From Pantoea anthophila (GTDB lineage: Bacteria > Pseudomonadota > Gammaproteobacteria > Enterobacterales > Enterobacteriaceae): a stretch of DNA of 64,000 nt. The stretch spans positions 186,001-250,000 of the forward strand of contig NZ_VHIZ01000037.1 of assembly GCF_006494375.1 (NCBI RefSeq), written 5' to 3'. The notes below the pieces were generated by a model, which saw only the letters and a program-made list of their open reading frames with translations, did no database searches and was not told the DNA's origin. Position 1 is the stretch's first letter. Every line of letters begins with the position of its first letter. The position numbers were made by a program, and so were the translations under genes. Shown piece after piece: positions 35,004 through 43,565 of this stretch.

Positions 35004-35032
35004 AAAGCCCCCGATTTCGGGGGCTTTTTTTT
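35004..35032 (+). terminator. Rho-independent terminator of fumarase
   Basis: AGCCCCCGA and TCGGGGGCT form a 9-bp stem with a 2-base loop (effectively 4), followed by eight T, 14 bp after the stop. Confidence 0.95.
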
Positions 35033-35071
35033 GAAGATCTCAAAGGAAAATCTGGCTGTGGTAGCGAGCCT

Positions 35072-35183
35072 GCGCAGGGAACGGGGTCAGATCGGAAAGA
35101 CGCAAAAGCCGTCATCCATGACACGCTCGGCCCGCGCCGTCCTGGCGCGGGACGCTTTCCTCCTCTGACCCCGTTCCCCGCGC
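35072..35183. repeat. 112-bp long-hairpin intergenic element
   Basis: GGGAACGGGGTCAGA (35077-35091) is perfectly inverted as TCTGACCCCGTTCCC (35164-35178). With one mismatch the arms extend to GCGC at both outer ends. Inside, GGAAAG/CTTTCC and CCCGCGCC/GGCGCGGG can also pair, so the whole element can fold into one long rod. It lies just after the fumarase terminator and encodes nothing. It looks like a genome-wide miniature repeat of the host lineage; other copies would be outside this window. Confidence 0.72.
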
Positions 35184-35262
35184 CCTGAGTAAATTTACTG
35201 CTGTCAGATTCACCCTGCTTTGTCTTCAGCGTCGGTCTGCAATAAAGGCTATCGAATCCTTT

Positions 35263-35919
35263 TTAGCCACGCTGCAACCGCTGCAACGCCTCATCGATCG
35301 GGCTGTCGCCCTGAGTCAGTTCAATGATCTGATATTTAATGGATGGCTGTTCGATCAGCCCGACCAGGGTTGCCGCCACATCTGCCCGCGGCACCACGCC
35401 ATAGGGGATCGCCAGGTCGGCATGAATCCGTCCGCTGCCCGCTTCGTCAGTCAGCGTGCCAGGGCGCAGGATCACCCACTCCAGGCGGCTCGCCACCAGC
35501 TCAGCATCAGCCTGTCGTTTGACCCGCATGTAGTTCTCAAAACCCTCTGAAGGGGTTTTGCCGCGACCTGCATCGGGAAAAGCCGAAACCAGCATAAAGC
35601 GTGGAACATCTGCCTGCTCTGCTGCTGCCACGGCCAGTGTCAGCCCCTCACCATCAATGGCATTGGTCAGCGCGATCCCGGCACCACCGGCCCCCGCCGT
35701 AAACACCACGACATCATGCTCAGCCATCAGCTGTGCCAGTTCCGCCGCGCTCAGTTGCTGAAGGTCGCCTGACACAGCCGTTGCGCCTGCCGCCTGCAAC
35801 GTCTCAGCCTGCTCCGGTTTACGGTGCAGTGCCGTTACCCTGTGCCCCTTGCTGCTCAGCTGACGGGTCAGCTGCTGACCCACCTTGCCCGCAGCCCCGA
35901 TAATGAAACATCTCGCCAT
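35263..35919 (-). CDS. Atypical SDR / NAD(P)-binding protein
   Basis: A 218-residue Rossmann protein of the NmrA-like atypical short-chain dehydrogenase group. The nucleotide loop is GAAGKVGQQL at 8-17, followed by RVTALHRKPEQ, which suggests NADPH through the Arg after the second strand. SAFPDAGRGK and ENYMRVKRQAD stand where typical members have S and YxxxK, so the lysine (VKRQAD) is kept but the Tyr is shifted. RPGTLTDEAGSGRI is typical of the group. These proteins act as reductases or redox sensors. It follows another SDR gene on the same strand after 75 bp. Function is unknown. Confidence 0.78.
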   Translation of the reverse strand: MARCFIIGAAGKVGQQLTRQLSSKGHRVTALHRKPEQAETLQAAGATAVSGDLQQLSAAELAQLMAEHDVVVFTAGAGGAGIALTNAIDGEGLTLAVAAAEQADVPRFMLVSAFPDAGRGKTPSEGFENYMRVKRQADAELVASRLEWVILRPGTLTDEAGSGRIHADLAIPYGVVPRADVAATLVGLIEQPSIKYQIIELTQGDSPIDEALQRLQRG

Positions 35920-35964
35920 GGGTTCTGAACCTCCACTGAATGATCAAATATGCCGGAAACGAAA

Positions 35965-35986
35965 CAGGCGCCGGATAGGGCGCCTG
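35965..35986. other. Hairpin between the two SDR genes
   Basis: CAGGCGCC (35965-35972) and GGCGCCTG (35979-35986) make an 8-bp perfect stem. Read leftward, there is no T-run after it; read rightward, CAGG then six T follow. It could partly end leftward transcription from the PRISE gene. Confidence 0.4.
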
Positions 35987-35994
35987 CAGGTTTT

Positions 35995-37062
35995 TTACTC
36001 AGGAATCACTTTTTCCGCTTTCAGCTTATCGAACAGCTGGGTAAAGGAGTCCAGCGTGCTGCGATAGCCGGTAAAGCCCGCTTTGCGGCTCTTACTCATG
36101 TCGGTAAAGGCTTCCATCGGACGTCCCAGATCGGCATCGGTATGCCACCAGGAGGCGAGTTTATTGATATCCGCCTCACGCAGCTGATGCTTCTCTGCAA
36201 TCGCCTGCCATGCGCTGGCGGCCTCATCCATCCGCCCTTCCAGCGGCATCATCTGCGCCGGATAGTCCGCCGCCTCGATACCAAAGTATTCTGCCAGTTT
36301 CGGCCACATCCAGTTCCAGCGGAAGACATCGCCGTTTACGGCGTTAAAGTCCTGATTAGCGGCATTAGGCGAGGTAGCAGCCCAGAGCAGCTGCTCAGCC
36401 AGCAGACCCGCATCGGTCATATCCGCCACACCGTTCCACTGCTCAGGCGAACCCGGGAAGATAAACGGCCAGCCCTTCTCTTTACACAGGGTGGCGTAAA
36501 CGGCCAGCGTCTGCCCCATGTTCATCGCATTGCCTACCGCATAGCCGATGATGGTGTGCGGACGATGCACGCTCCAGCGATAGTCATACTTCTCAGCGCC
36601 AGCGAACAGTTCATCTTCCTGCGCGTAGTAGAAGTTATCAACCGGCTGACGGCCCTGCTCTTCGCGGAATGGCGTAACCGGCACCGCACCTTTACCGTAG
36701 GCTTCAAACGGGCCCAGATAGTGCTTCAGTCCGGTGACCAGCGCCACGTGAGAACCCTGCAGGCGATCGCCCAGTGCTTCAATCACGTTGCGCACCATGC
36801 CGCCGTTGACGCGGATATTCTCTTTTTCATTCTCCTGACGCGCCCAGACGCTGAAAAACAGCGCATCCGGTTTGACCGATTTCAGCGCGTCACGCACCGC
36901 ATCGGCGTCGGTCAGATCGGCGGTCAGGCTGGTCGCACCCGCTGGCACGGCACCACGGCCGCGTGACAGGCCGCTGACCTGCCAGCCTTCCTGCTGTAAT
37001 TTGTCTGCCAGTGCGCGACCGATTACGCCGCTGATGCCCACAATCAAAGCGTGCTTTTTCAT
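35995..37062 (-). CDS. PRISE-like SDR family oxidoreductase
   Basis: A 355-residue extended short-chain dehydrogenase. The nucleotide loop is ALIVGISGVIGRALAD, and SGLSRGRG follows the second strand. VDNFYYAQEDELF holds the NFYY-x-x-x-D signature of progesterone 5-beta-reductase/iridoid-synthase (PRISE) proteins, in which the usual lysine is displaced. RPHTIIGYAVGNAMNM and FRWNWMWPKLAEYFG also fit. Plant members reduce activated enones with NADPH; bacterial members have unknown substrates. ATG 37062 has GGAG 7 bases upstream. It is divergent from a LysR regulator that probably controls it. Confidence 0.8.
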   Translation of the reverse strand: MKKHALIVGISGVIGRALADKLQQEGWQVSGLSRGRGAVPAGATSLTADLTDADAVRDALKSVKPDALFFSVWARQENEKENIRVNGGMVRNVIEALGDRLQGSHVALVTGLKHYLGPFEAYGKGAVPVTPFREEQGRQPVDNFYYAQEDELFAGAEKYDYRWSVHRPHTIIGYAVGNAMNMGQTLAVYATLCKEKGWPFIFPGSPEQWNGVADMTDAGLLAEQLLWAATSPNAANQDFNAVNGDVFRWNWMWPKLAEYFGIEAADYPAQMMPLEGRMDEAASAWQAIAEKHQLREADINKLASWWHTDADLGRPMEAFTDMSKSRKAGFTGYRSTLDSFTQLFDKLKAEKVIPE

Positions 37063-37162
37063 TTGATTTCTCCTCAATTTGCGTAATGCTAAGCCTAATA
37101 GAGAATTCAGTTCTTATCTCTGTCATTTATTCACATCATTCTCAACCTGAGTTCACGAATCG

Positions 37163-38065
37163 ATGCACGATCATCGCCTGAAAGACATCCTGCCGTTTGT
37201 TGCCAGCGTCGAATGCGGCAGTTTCACCGCGGCGGCCGAACGTTTGCATGTCACCGGCTCGGCGGTCAGTAAAAGCCTCAGCCGGCTGGAAACACGCTTA
37301 GGCTCGCGCCTGCTGGAACGCACGACGCGCAGTCTGCAGCTGACCGACGCGGGCAGCGCCTATTACCAGACCTGCCTGCGGGTGCTGGAGGATCTGGCCG
37401 AAGCAGAAGCGGTGCTGGCGGCGCAGCGCACCATTCCTTCCGGCCGCCTGCGGCTGGCTGTGCCCACCACCTATGGCCGCCTTAACGTCATGCCGCTGCT
37501 GATGCCCTTTTGTCAGCAGCACCCCGAACTGGCGCTGAGTCTGAGTCTGTCCGATCGCTTTGTTGACCTGTTTGAAGAGGGGGTGGATGTGGCGGTACGG
37601 ATTGGCGGGGCGCCTGACCTGCCTGCCTCTCTGGGCTGGCGCAATATGGGTCGCGAGAAGATGCAGTTCTGTGCGTCACCCGCTTATCTGGCACGTGAGG
37701 GACGCCCTGAAGATGAGGCGGCGCTGCTGAATCACCCCGCCATCCTTTATGAGCGGGTGGATGGCAGCACCAAACCCTGGCTGTTTACTACCCAGGATGG
37801 GCAGGCGCACTGGCGGGAGGTGCCCTGGCGGCTGGCTGTCGGGGACGTTGATGCGCAGTTGCAGGCGGTTATCGCCGGGCTGGGTGTGGCACAGATGCCA
37901 TCCTGGCTGATCCAGCGCGCCGTGGACGCGGGTGAACTCGACATTATTCTGCCGGAACTGCAGCCTGACGGGCTGACGCTGAGCGTGGTATGGCCACGGC
38001 GCAAACAGTTTCTGCCCAAAGTGGATGCGCTGCTGTCGGCGCTGAATGAACTGACCATCCGCTAA
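37163..38065 (+). CDS. LysR-family transcriptional regulator
   Basis: A 300-residue LysR protein. The winged helix is at about 5-63 (LPFVASVECGSFTAAAERLH, VTGSAVSKSLSRLETRLG, LLERTTRSLQLTDAG). The effector domain (about 88-295) begins GRLRLAVPTTYGRLNVMPLL, with LFEEGVDVAVRIGGAPDL. It resembles the DmlR/YhjC-type group common next to oxidoreductase genes. It diverges from the PRISE-like gene with a 100-bp gap, so it most likely activates or represses that gene in answer to its substrate. The effector is unknown. Confidence 0.9.
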   Translation: MHDHRLKDILPFVASVECGSFTAAAERLHVTGSAVSKSLSRLETRLGSRLLERTTRSLQLTDAGSAYYQTCLRVLEDLAEAEAVLAAQRTIPSGRLRLAVPTTYGRLNVMPLLMPFCQQHPELALSLSLSDRFVDLFEEGVDVAVRIGGAPDLPASLGWRNMGREKMQFCASPAYLAREGRPEDEAALLNHPAILYERVDGSTKPWLFTTQDGQAHWREVPWRLAVGDVDAQLQAVIAGLGVAQMPSWLIQRAVDAGELDIILPELQPDGLTLSVVWPRRKQFLPKVDALLSALNELTIR

Positions 38066-38117
38066 TCTCTCTTCGTGCGGCTGGTGCGCCACGCTGCCAG
38101 CGTCGCGTGTCATAGCG

Positions 38118-38141
38118 AGGCCGGAACCCTGCGTCCGGCCT
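38118..38141. other. Hairpin between convergent lysR and yfiB
   Basis: AGGCCGGA (38118-38125) and TCCGGCCT (38134-38141) form an 8-bp perfect stem with an 8-base loop. It lies between two converging genes and may work as a weak two-way terminator, though no T-run follows on either side. Confidence 0.45.
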
Positions 38142-38151
38142 GCCGGGAGGA

Positions 38152-38625
38152 TTACGGCGCCGTGATCACGATGGCCACACGGCGGTTCTGCGCCCGCCCC
38201 TGAGGAGTGCTGTTGCTGGCCACCGGGGCGCTCATGCCTAACCCGCGTGTGATGATATTCTCAGGGGGGATCGCCGCGCCCTGCGCCCACTGCGCCGCGA
38301 CCGCGTTTGCCCTTTTCAGTGACAGCTGCTGGTTGTAATCCGGTTTGCCATAGTTGTCGGTGTGCCCGTCAATGCGCACATGCGCAATACCGGTCGAGGC
38401 CAGGTTTCTCGCCATCGTCTGAATGGTCGTTTTGCTGGCAGGGGTCAGTTCGGATTCGTTGATACCAAACAGGATTTTATCGGAGAGGCCCAATCCCCAG
38501 CCCTCCATGTTCTGCGTAAAGCCGGCGCTTTTCATCGCAGCGATCTGCGCCTCACTGAAGCGCGAAGTCGACTGACAGCCCGCCAGCGCCATCACAAGTA
38601 ATACCAGGGAAAATTTCATTCTCAT
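38152..38625 (-). CDS. yfiB: OmpA-family outer-membrane lipoprotein YfiB
   Basis: A 157-residue lipoprotein. The lipobox ALAGC gives a lipid-anchored Cys at 17. The linker QIAAMKSAGFTQNMEGWGLG matches YfiB, and the OmpA-type peptidoglycan-binding domain follows: ILFGINESELTP, RIDGHTDNYGKPDYNQQLS, LKRANAVAAQWA and QNRRVAIVI. In the YfiBNR system YfiB captures periplasmic YfiR at the outer membrane and so frees the cyclase YfiN. Its start overlaps the dgcN stop (ATGA), completing the operon yfiR-dgcN-yfiB. Confidence 0.92.
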   Translation of the reverse strand: MRMKFSLVLLVMALAGCQSTSRFSEAQIAAMKSAGFTQNMEGWGLGLSDKILFGINESELTPASKTTIQTMARNLASTGIAHVRIDGHTDNYGKPDYNQQLSLKRANAVAAQWAQGAAIPPENIITRGLGMSAPVASNSTPQGRAQNRRVAIVITAP

Positions 38626-39836
38626 CTTTTCGCCTTACCTGCTCGTTTATTCCTGTACATGTTCATATCGGCACGTTCGAGAATGGCCGCGACCGTGTCA
38701 CCCTGCTGTGACCAGGCATAGCCAACGGTCACCGAGGTCGTTATCTGCGTATCCCCGGCAAGCGTGATCGCCTGCGTGATAACCTCATGAATGCACTGCA
38801 CCAGACGCTGAAGCTCCTCCTCACTGACGCGACTGCTCACCAGCATGGCAAACTCATCTCCCCCTAAGCGGGCAACCAGATCCTGATCGGCCGCCAGAGA
38901 CAGGAGGCGTGAGCCTATCGCTTTTAAAACGTCATCGCCTGCGGCATGACCCCAGCTGTCGTTGATGCTCTTGAAACGGTCGCCATCCAGAAACAGCAGA
39001 GCAAAGCGCCCCTTCTCCTGCTGTCGATCCAGAAGCCGGGCGAGATGCGCCGTAAAGGCGCTGCGATTGGCCAGTCCGGTCAGCGGATCTTCCAGCGCTT
39101 TGGCCGCCAGCGAGCGATTGTCACGGATCAGCGAAGCCTTCAGCGACTGCATCTCCTTCAGCAGCGAATTGAGATCATCGGAGAACAGCTGAAACTCACT
39201 CGTCGGGCTGCCGGGTATGCGCAGGGAAAAATCACCCGAATGAATCACATAGTGAATGGAACTGGTAATGTTGCGCAGCGTCGCGACGATCCCCCGATGC
39301 AGGAAGGCGCTCAGCATCAGCGAGACAATCAGCACACACAGCATTCCGCTGGTCAGGATCAGGAAGGAGTAGCGAATAAATCGCATCGCGCCGGTCACGG
39401 TCCCTTCCAGCGTCAGTGTGCCGACCGTGACGTCAGCGTGATTGATGGCGACATTAAGCGGTTTGCTATACATCCACTCGCGTAACCAGCGTGAATACCA
39501 GCCCGTCGGTTCCTGCTGCGCATGCCAGCGGACCAGTTCAATATTATCCCGGGTGACGAGCTTTGCAGAGGCATAAAGGCCCTGCTCACCGAGCTGTTCA
39601 ATTTTATTACGCGCATCGTAACTGTCGGCAAAAACGGTCGCGGCGGTCAGCGTCGTGCTGAGCGTGGAGCCGATCAGTTCAAGATTACATTTCTCATAAT
39701 TTTTAATGAAGAGCAGCGAAGTCGAGGAGAGCAGCAGCCAGCACAACAGTAATATTACCGCCGCATTGATTGTGCTTATTTTCTGCAGCTTATTACGTAT
39801 TGATGATTTGTCGTTTCTTACTTTATCGAATTTCAT
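38622..39836 (-). CDS. dgcN: Diguanylate cyclase DgcN (YfiN)
   Basis: A 404-residue membrane diguanylate cyclase. Transmembrane helix 1 is at about 18-45 (AVILLLCWLLLSSTSLLFI), a periplasmic PAS-like segment follows to about 140, and helix 2 is at about 145-172. A HAMP region is followed by the GGDEF domain (about 240-404): DPLTGLANRSAF, FLDGDRFKSINDSWGHAAGD and the active-site LGGDEFA. It makes cyclic di-GMP and promotes biofilm over swimming. YfiR holds it off in the periplasm. The start at 39836 begins one base after the yfiR stop; a frame to 39872 inside yfiR is less likely. Confidence 0.92.
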   Translation of the reverse strand: MKFDKVRNDKSSIRNKLQKISTINAAVILLLCWLLLSSTSLLFIKNYEKCNLELIGSTLSTTLTAATVFADSYDARNKIEQLGEQGLYASAKLVTRDNIELVRWHAQQEPTGWYSRWLREWMYSKPLNVAINHADVTVGTLTLEGTVTGAMRFIRYSFLILTSGMLCVLIVSLMLSAFLHRGIVATLRNITSSIHYVIHSGDFSLRIPGSPTSEFQLFSDDLNSLLKEMQSLKASLIRDNRSLAAKALEDPLTGLANRSAFTAHLARLLDRQQEKGRFALLFLDGDRFKSINDSWGHAAGDDVLKAIGSRLLSLAADQDLVARLGGDEFAMLVSSRVSEEELQRLVQCIHEVITQAITLAGDTQITTSVTVGYAWSQQGDTVAAILERADMNMYRNKRAGKAKR

Positions 39837-39837
39837 A

Positions 39838-40398
39838 TTATTCGACTCTCTGGCGGGAGAGCAAAAGCACATCCGGACTCACCCTGACGCCACTTCTGGC
39901 AAGCGAGTCAAGGTTAACGGAAAAAAGCGTTCGGTCCGGTTGAAATATCAGGCAAAAAGCGGCCCCCACGGTGCACTCCGGGCTACTCTCTGCAAGGGTA
40001 AGCACCGCTCTGCCCTGTAGCTGCTGAATAGTTTTTGCCTGCTGCTGCGAGGTTTCCGCGCCAAAATAGAGTGCATCGCACCGGCGCGTCGCAAGCTGGC
40101 TGACAGTCGTTATATAGACAACGGTAAAGGTTGCAGCAGGCGAAGTGATATTTTCCGGCAGGGAGAGATGCCGTGCCGATGAAAAGACACATAACTGGGG
40201 CGGACTGTTCAGGCCGGGCCAGTGGCTGAAGCTGATAATTCCGCTGACGATACGATTGGCTTTGCCATCCCGTATTTCGCCATAAGCCAGATGAGGAATG
40301 AGCAGCAGCAGAATAATGAGTGTCAGGACGCTTCTGCAGACAGGGCGCAGGGAATGCAGCAAACAGGCATTCAGATAAAAAGGATATTTTACGGTCAT
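39838..40398 (-). CDS. yfiR: Periplasmic inhibitor YfiR (DUF4154)
   Basis: A 186-residue exported protein of the YfiR/DUF4154 family. The leader is long (to about residue 40, ending IPHLAYG) with a hydrophobic core LTLIILLLLIP. The mature part shows IVSGIISFSHWPG, LCVFSSARHL, CDALYFG and GRAVLTLAESS, with four cysteines that can form the two disulphides known in this family. It restrains DgcN; reducing stress or capture by YfiB lifts this. It is the first gene of yfiR-dgcN-yfiB. Confidence 0.85.
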   Translation of the reverse strand: MTVKYPFYLNACLLHSLRPVCRSVLTLIILLLLIPHLAYGEIRDGKANRIVSGIISFSHWPGLNSPPQLCVFSSARHLSLPENITSPAATFTVVYITTVSQLATRRCDALYFGAETSQQQAKTIQQLQGRAVLTLAESSPECTVGAAFCLIFQPDRTLFSVNLDSLARSGVRVSPDVLLLSRQRVE

Positions 40399-40579
40399 AC
40401 TGCGTTCCCGGAAATAGATCGCTCGGCAGGACGCCTGAATAAGCGCCGGAATATTAACACAGCGTTAATAAGAATTGTACCGGATGAATAATTAAACAGG
40501 GTGGCGGAAAACTATATTGTCTTTCTGTCACCGGGACTGTGACGCGATGCTGACCGGGAGACGGACATCGCGCCAGACG

Positions 40580-43282
40580 TCAGACATAGCCCATCATTTT
40601 CAGCAGCGACTGCACCTGGTTCATCGCTTCACTGCGGTGAGAAACGCCCAGCTTCTGATAGAGATTGCGGATATGGGTCTTGATGGTGGTGGAGGCCACA
40701 GCCAGCTCCCCGGCAATCTGATCGTTGCTGTAGCCCGAATAGATAAGCCCCAGCACCTGCCATTCACGCTGTGTCAGCGGGCTGGTGCGGATCAGCTCCG
40801 GCACGTCAGGATGGTTGAGCAACCGGCTGACAAACCCCTCATCGAAATGGGCAAACTTGTGACGGTGATATTTATTGATCTCCAGCAGGATGCGGCGGGC
40901 GCGATGGCTGTCCAGCTCATTCAGGGTATTCAGCTGAATCAACTGCCGCAGCTGTTGTGCCATCATCTCGCCTTCAATCACAAAGTGACTGATAAAACCG
41001 GTACTGCGCGCCAGCTTCAGCGCCTCGATCAGCACACGCTGCGCCTCCGCTTTGCGTCCAGTCTGCCAGTAGATCTGATTCAGCAGCAGCAGGTTGCGGT
41101 TCAGATCGCTCATCAGGCGCAGGGCGCGGGCATTCTCGTTCAGCTCTTCCAGCACTACTTCCGCCTGGCTGACATCGCCCAGCAGGATCTGCGCACGGGC
41201 AATGTTGCGCCACTGCCCCTGCAGAAAATGGTTGTTGGCAAAGGCAGGTTTTGGCGTCTGGCGCATCCAGTCGCGTGCGTTCTGACTGTCGCCGGTCATC
41301 TGCCAGTAGATCACCCGGACCTTATCGGCATTGGCAATCCAGTCGCTGTGCCAGTTGCCGTTGTTCAGCAGGTTTTCCAGCCGGTTAAGATAGCTGCGGG
41401 CATTATCCAGATTGCCCCGCGCCAGCGAGCACTGCACCAGCAGGCCCAGACACTGGATCTGCTGCTGCGGCTGAAAACCGTTCAGTACGCTGATGCCGTC
41501 GCGGGCGGCCTGTTCCGCCTCTTCCAGCCGCCCCCAGGCCCACAGCAACTGAGCCCGAATGCGCAGCAAAAACTCATGCAGCGGGAACTGCGCCAGATGC
41601 TGCTCTTCCACCAGCACAAAGGCGCGACTCTGGATTTCGTAGGCTGCCTGCAAAAAGCCCTGCGCAAACAGAATTTCGCTCTGCTGAATCAGGCTCCAGA
41701 GGGCGTAGTGCCACACCTCATCGCGGCGCGCCAGCTGCTCGGTCTGACGCATCAGCTTGAGGGAATCCTCCAGCTCGCCTTTGCAATGCATCACTTCGCC
41801 ATGCACCGACATCGCCACAATACGGCTGTAGTGACGATTGCCGGGCAGCGTGTCGAGCGCCACTTTTGCCAGTCGCTCCGCTTCGTCAATGTTGCCGTCG
41901 TTAATCGCTACCTGAGCGCGTAATGAATTAAATTCGCCGCGCAGCGCCGCGTCAATCTCGCAGCGGCTGGCATGTTCAAAGCGTGCCAGCAGGCTGTCCA
42001 CCTCGGAAAAGCGATGCTGAGTCTGCATCAGCCAGGCCTGCAGCAGCACCAGCATCGGGTTGTCCAGCATCATTTCCCACGGCAGCGCCCTGAGGGAGTT
42101 CTCCAGCAGCGGCAGCTCACTCTGATTGAACAGTGTCCAGGCGTGCTCCAGCAGCACGTCGCGCAGCATGCTGGCGTCGCCGGACGCCAGCGCATGATGA
42201 ATCGCCTCGCCAGGGAAACCCTGCGCCATCCAGCTCTCAGCCGCCGCCCGGTGCAGCGCGGGCAGCTCCGCCGCCAGCTCCCACTGACAGCGCTGCCGCA
42301 GGAAATTACCGAACAGCGGGTGGTAACTGAACCAGCAGCCGGAATCATCCATGCGCTGCAGGAACAGCCCCTGACGCTCGATCTCTTCAAGCCGCATCTG
42401 GCCGTTCTCTTCGCAGGTAACCCGCGCAATGAGTTCATCATTCATGGAGCGCAGCAGCGCGGTTTTCAGCAGGAAATGGCGGGTGGGGAGATCGACATGA
42501 TCCAGGACCTCCTCCACCAGATAGTCAGAGAGGTGGCTGGCATTGATGCCGGAGAGACGGCGGGCCGAATGCTGAGCCGAACTGGCTCCCTGCCGCGCCG
42601 ACAGCACAATCAGCTGCAGCGCGGTCGCCCAGCCCGCCACATCGTCACATAACCGGCTGCTCTCTTCGCTCTCCAGCGGGGCCGCCAGACGACAGTCGAA
42701 GAATTGCCGCGCCTCCTGATGGGTAAACGCCAGCTGCTGACTGCCCAGTTCAATCAGTTGCTCGCGCACCCGTAAATTGGCAATACCCAACTGGGGCAGA
42801 TTGCGCGACATCAGGATCAGCGTCAGATTTTCAGGCTGGTGACGCAGGAAAAAACGCATCGCATCGTGGATCACCGGATTGGTGATGAGGTGGTAATCAT
42901 CGACGATCAGCCACAGCGGCTGCTGCCACTCCACCAGCTCGATAAAGAGCTGTGAAAACAGGGCGTTAAGATTGACATACTGCCGTTTCTGCGCCAGCTG
43001 TTCGCTGCGCGGACAGCCACCGTGGGTGGCCTGCTGCAGGGCCGCAATCAGGTAATCGGCAAAACGCTCCGGCTGGTTGTCGCCCTCATCCAGAGAGACC
43101 CAGCCCAGATCGCTTTTCCCCGCCGCCCACTGTGACACCAGCGTGGTTTTGCCGTAGCCCGCCGGACTGGTGACCAGCACCAGACGATAGTTTCCGGCTG
43201 CGGTGAGCTTTTGCAGCAGGCGCTCACGGATGACGGTGCCATCAAGACGCACCGGGCGGCTGAGTTTAGCGGGTATTAACAT
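40580..43282 (-). CDS. malT: Maltose regulon activator MalT
   Basis: A 900-residue STAND-class activator, equal in length to E. coli MalT (901). The Walker A motif is SPAGYGKTT at 39-47 and the Walker B region is [12 protein letters not shown] long array of helical repeats (about 440-800) forms the sensor domain. The LuxR helix-turn-helix is at about 835-895 ([20 protein letters not shown], then [20 protein letters not shown]). With ATP and maltotriose it oligomerises and activates mal promoters. It is divergent from malP, in whose upstream region MalT boxes and a CRP-like site are seen. Confidence 0.97.
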   Translation of the reverse strand: MLIPAKLSRPVRLDGTVIRERLLQKLTAAGNYRLVLVTSPAGYGKTTLVSQWAAGKSDLGWVSLDEGDNQPERFADYLIAALQQATHGGCPRSEQLAQKRQYVNLNALFSQLFIELVEWQQPLWLIVDDYHLITNPVIHDAMRFFLRHQPENLTLILMSRNLPQLGIANLRVREQLIELGSQQLAFTHQEARQFFDCRLAAPLESEESSRLCDDVAGWATALQLIVLSARQGASSAQHSARRLSGINASHLSDYLVEEVLDHVDLPTRHFLLKTALLRSMNDELIARVTCEENGQMRLEEIERQGLFLQRMDDSGCWFSYHPLFGNFLRQRCQWELAAELPALHRAAAESWMAQGFPGEAIHHALASGDASMLRDVLLEHAWTLFNQSELPLLENSLRALPWEMMLDNPMLVLLQAWLMQTQHRFSEVDSLLARFEHASRCEIDAALRGEFNSLRAQVAINDGNIDEAERLAKVALDTLPGNRHYSRIVAMSVHGEVMHCKGELEDSLKLMRQTEQLARRDEVWHYALWSLIQQSEILFAQGFLQAAYEIQSRAFVLVEEQHLAQFPLHEFLLRIRAQLLWAWGRLEEAEQAARDGISVLNGFQPQQQIQCLGLLVQCSLARGNLDNARSYLNRLENLLNNGNWHSDWIANADKVRVIYWQMTGDSQNARDWMRQTPKPAFANNHFLQGQWRNIARAQILLGDVSQAEVVLEELNENARALRLMSDLNRNLLLLNQIYWQTGRKAEAQRVLIEALKLARSTGFISHFVIEGEMMAQQLRQLIQLNTLNELDSHRARRILLEINKYHRHKFAHFDEGFVSRLLNHPDVPELIRTSPLTQREWQVLGLIYSGYSNDQIAGELAVASTTIKTHIRNLYQKLGVSHRSEAMNQVQSLLKMMGYV

Positions 43283-43402
43283 GGGCGCGCGTATCTCCGT
43301 TTGTCGAGCGCAGCATTATTTTACGCTTCGTAATTATTCCTTACACAGGTTCAGCATTTCGTCAGATGAATGCAAGCAAACCCATTAATTAAACTTTACA
43401 AA

Positions 43403-43498
43403 AGTGTGCGCTATCACACTCCTGAACCGATTTCGGATTAGCCTCATCCTCTCCACCCTCCCTATCCTCCTGCGCTAATTCTGTTCAGGAGGAGGAGC
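43403..43498 (+). promoter_or_regulatory. malP control region: CRP-like site and MalT boxes
   Basis: AGTGTGCGCTATCACA (43403-43418) fits CRP spacing with a perfect right half TCACA. CCTCATCCTC (43442-43451) is the complement of a MalT box with 9 of 10 matches to GGGGATGAGG. GAGGAGGAGC (43489-43498) is a direct-orientation box with 8 of 10. This region serves malPQ and possibly malT. Confidence 0.6.
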
Positions 43499-43565
43499 GC
43501 CAGCTTTCGCGCGGGCACACTGTCGCCATATTGACCCCTTTTTCTGTTTTTCCAGGAGATCAACC

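Noticed and set aside
40517..41923. Long open frame antisense to malT
   Set aside because: Same reasons: opposite a conserved gene, low-complexity Gln/His/Leu composition and no family resemblance.
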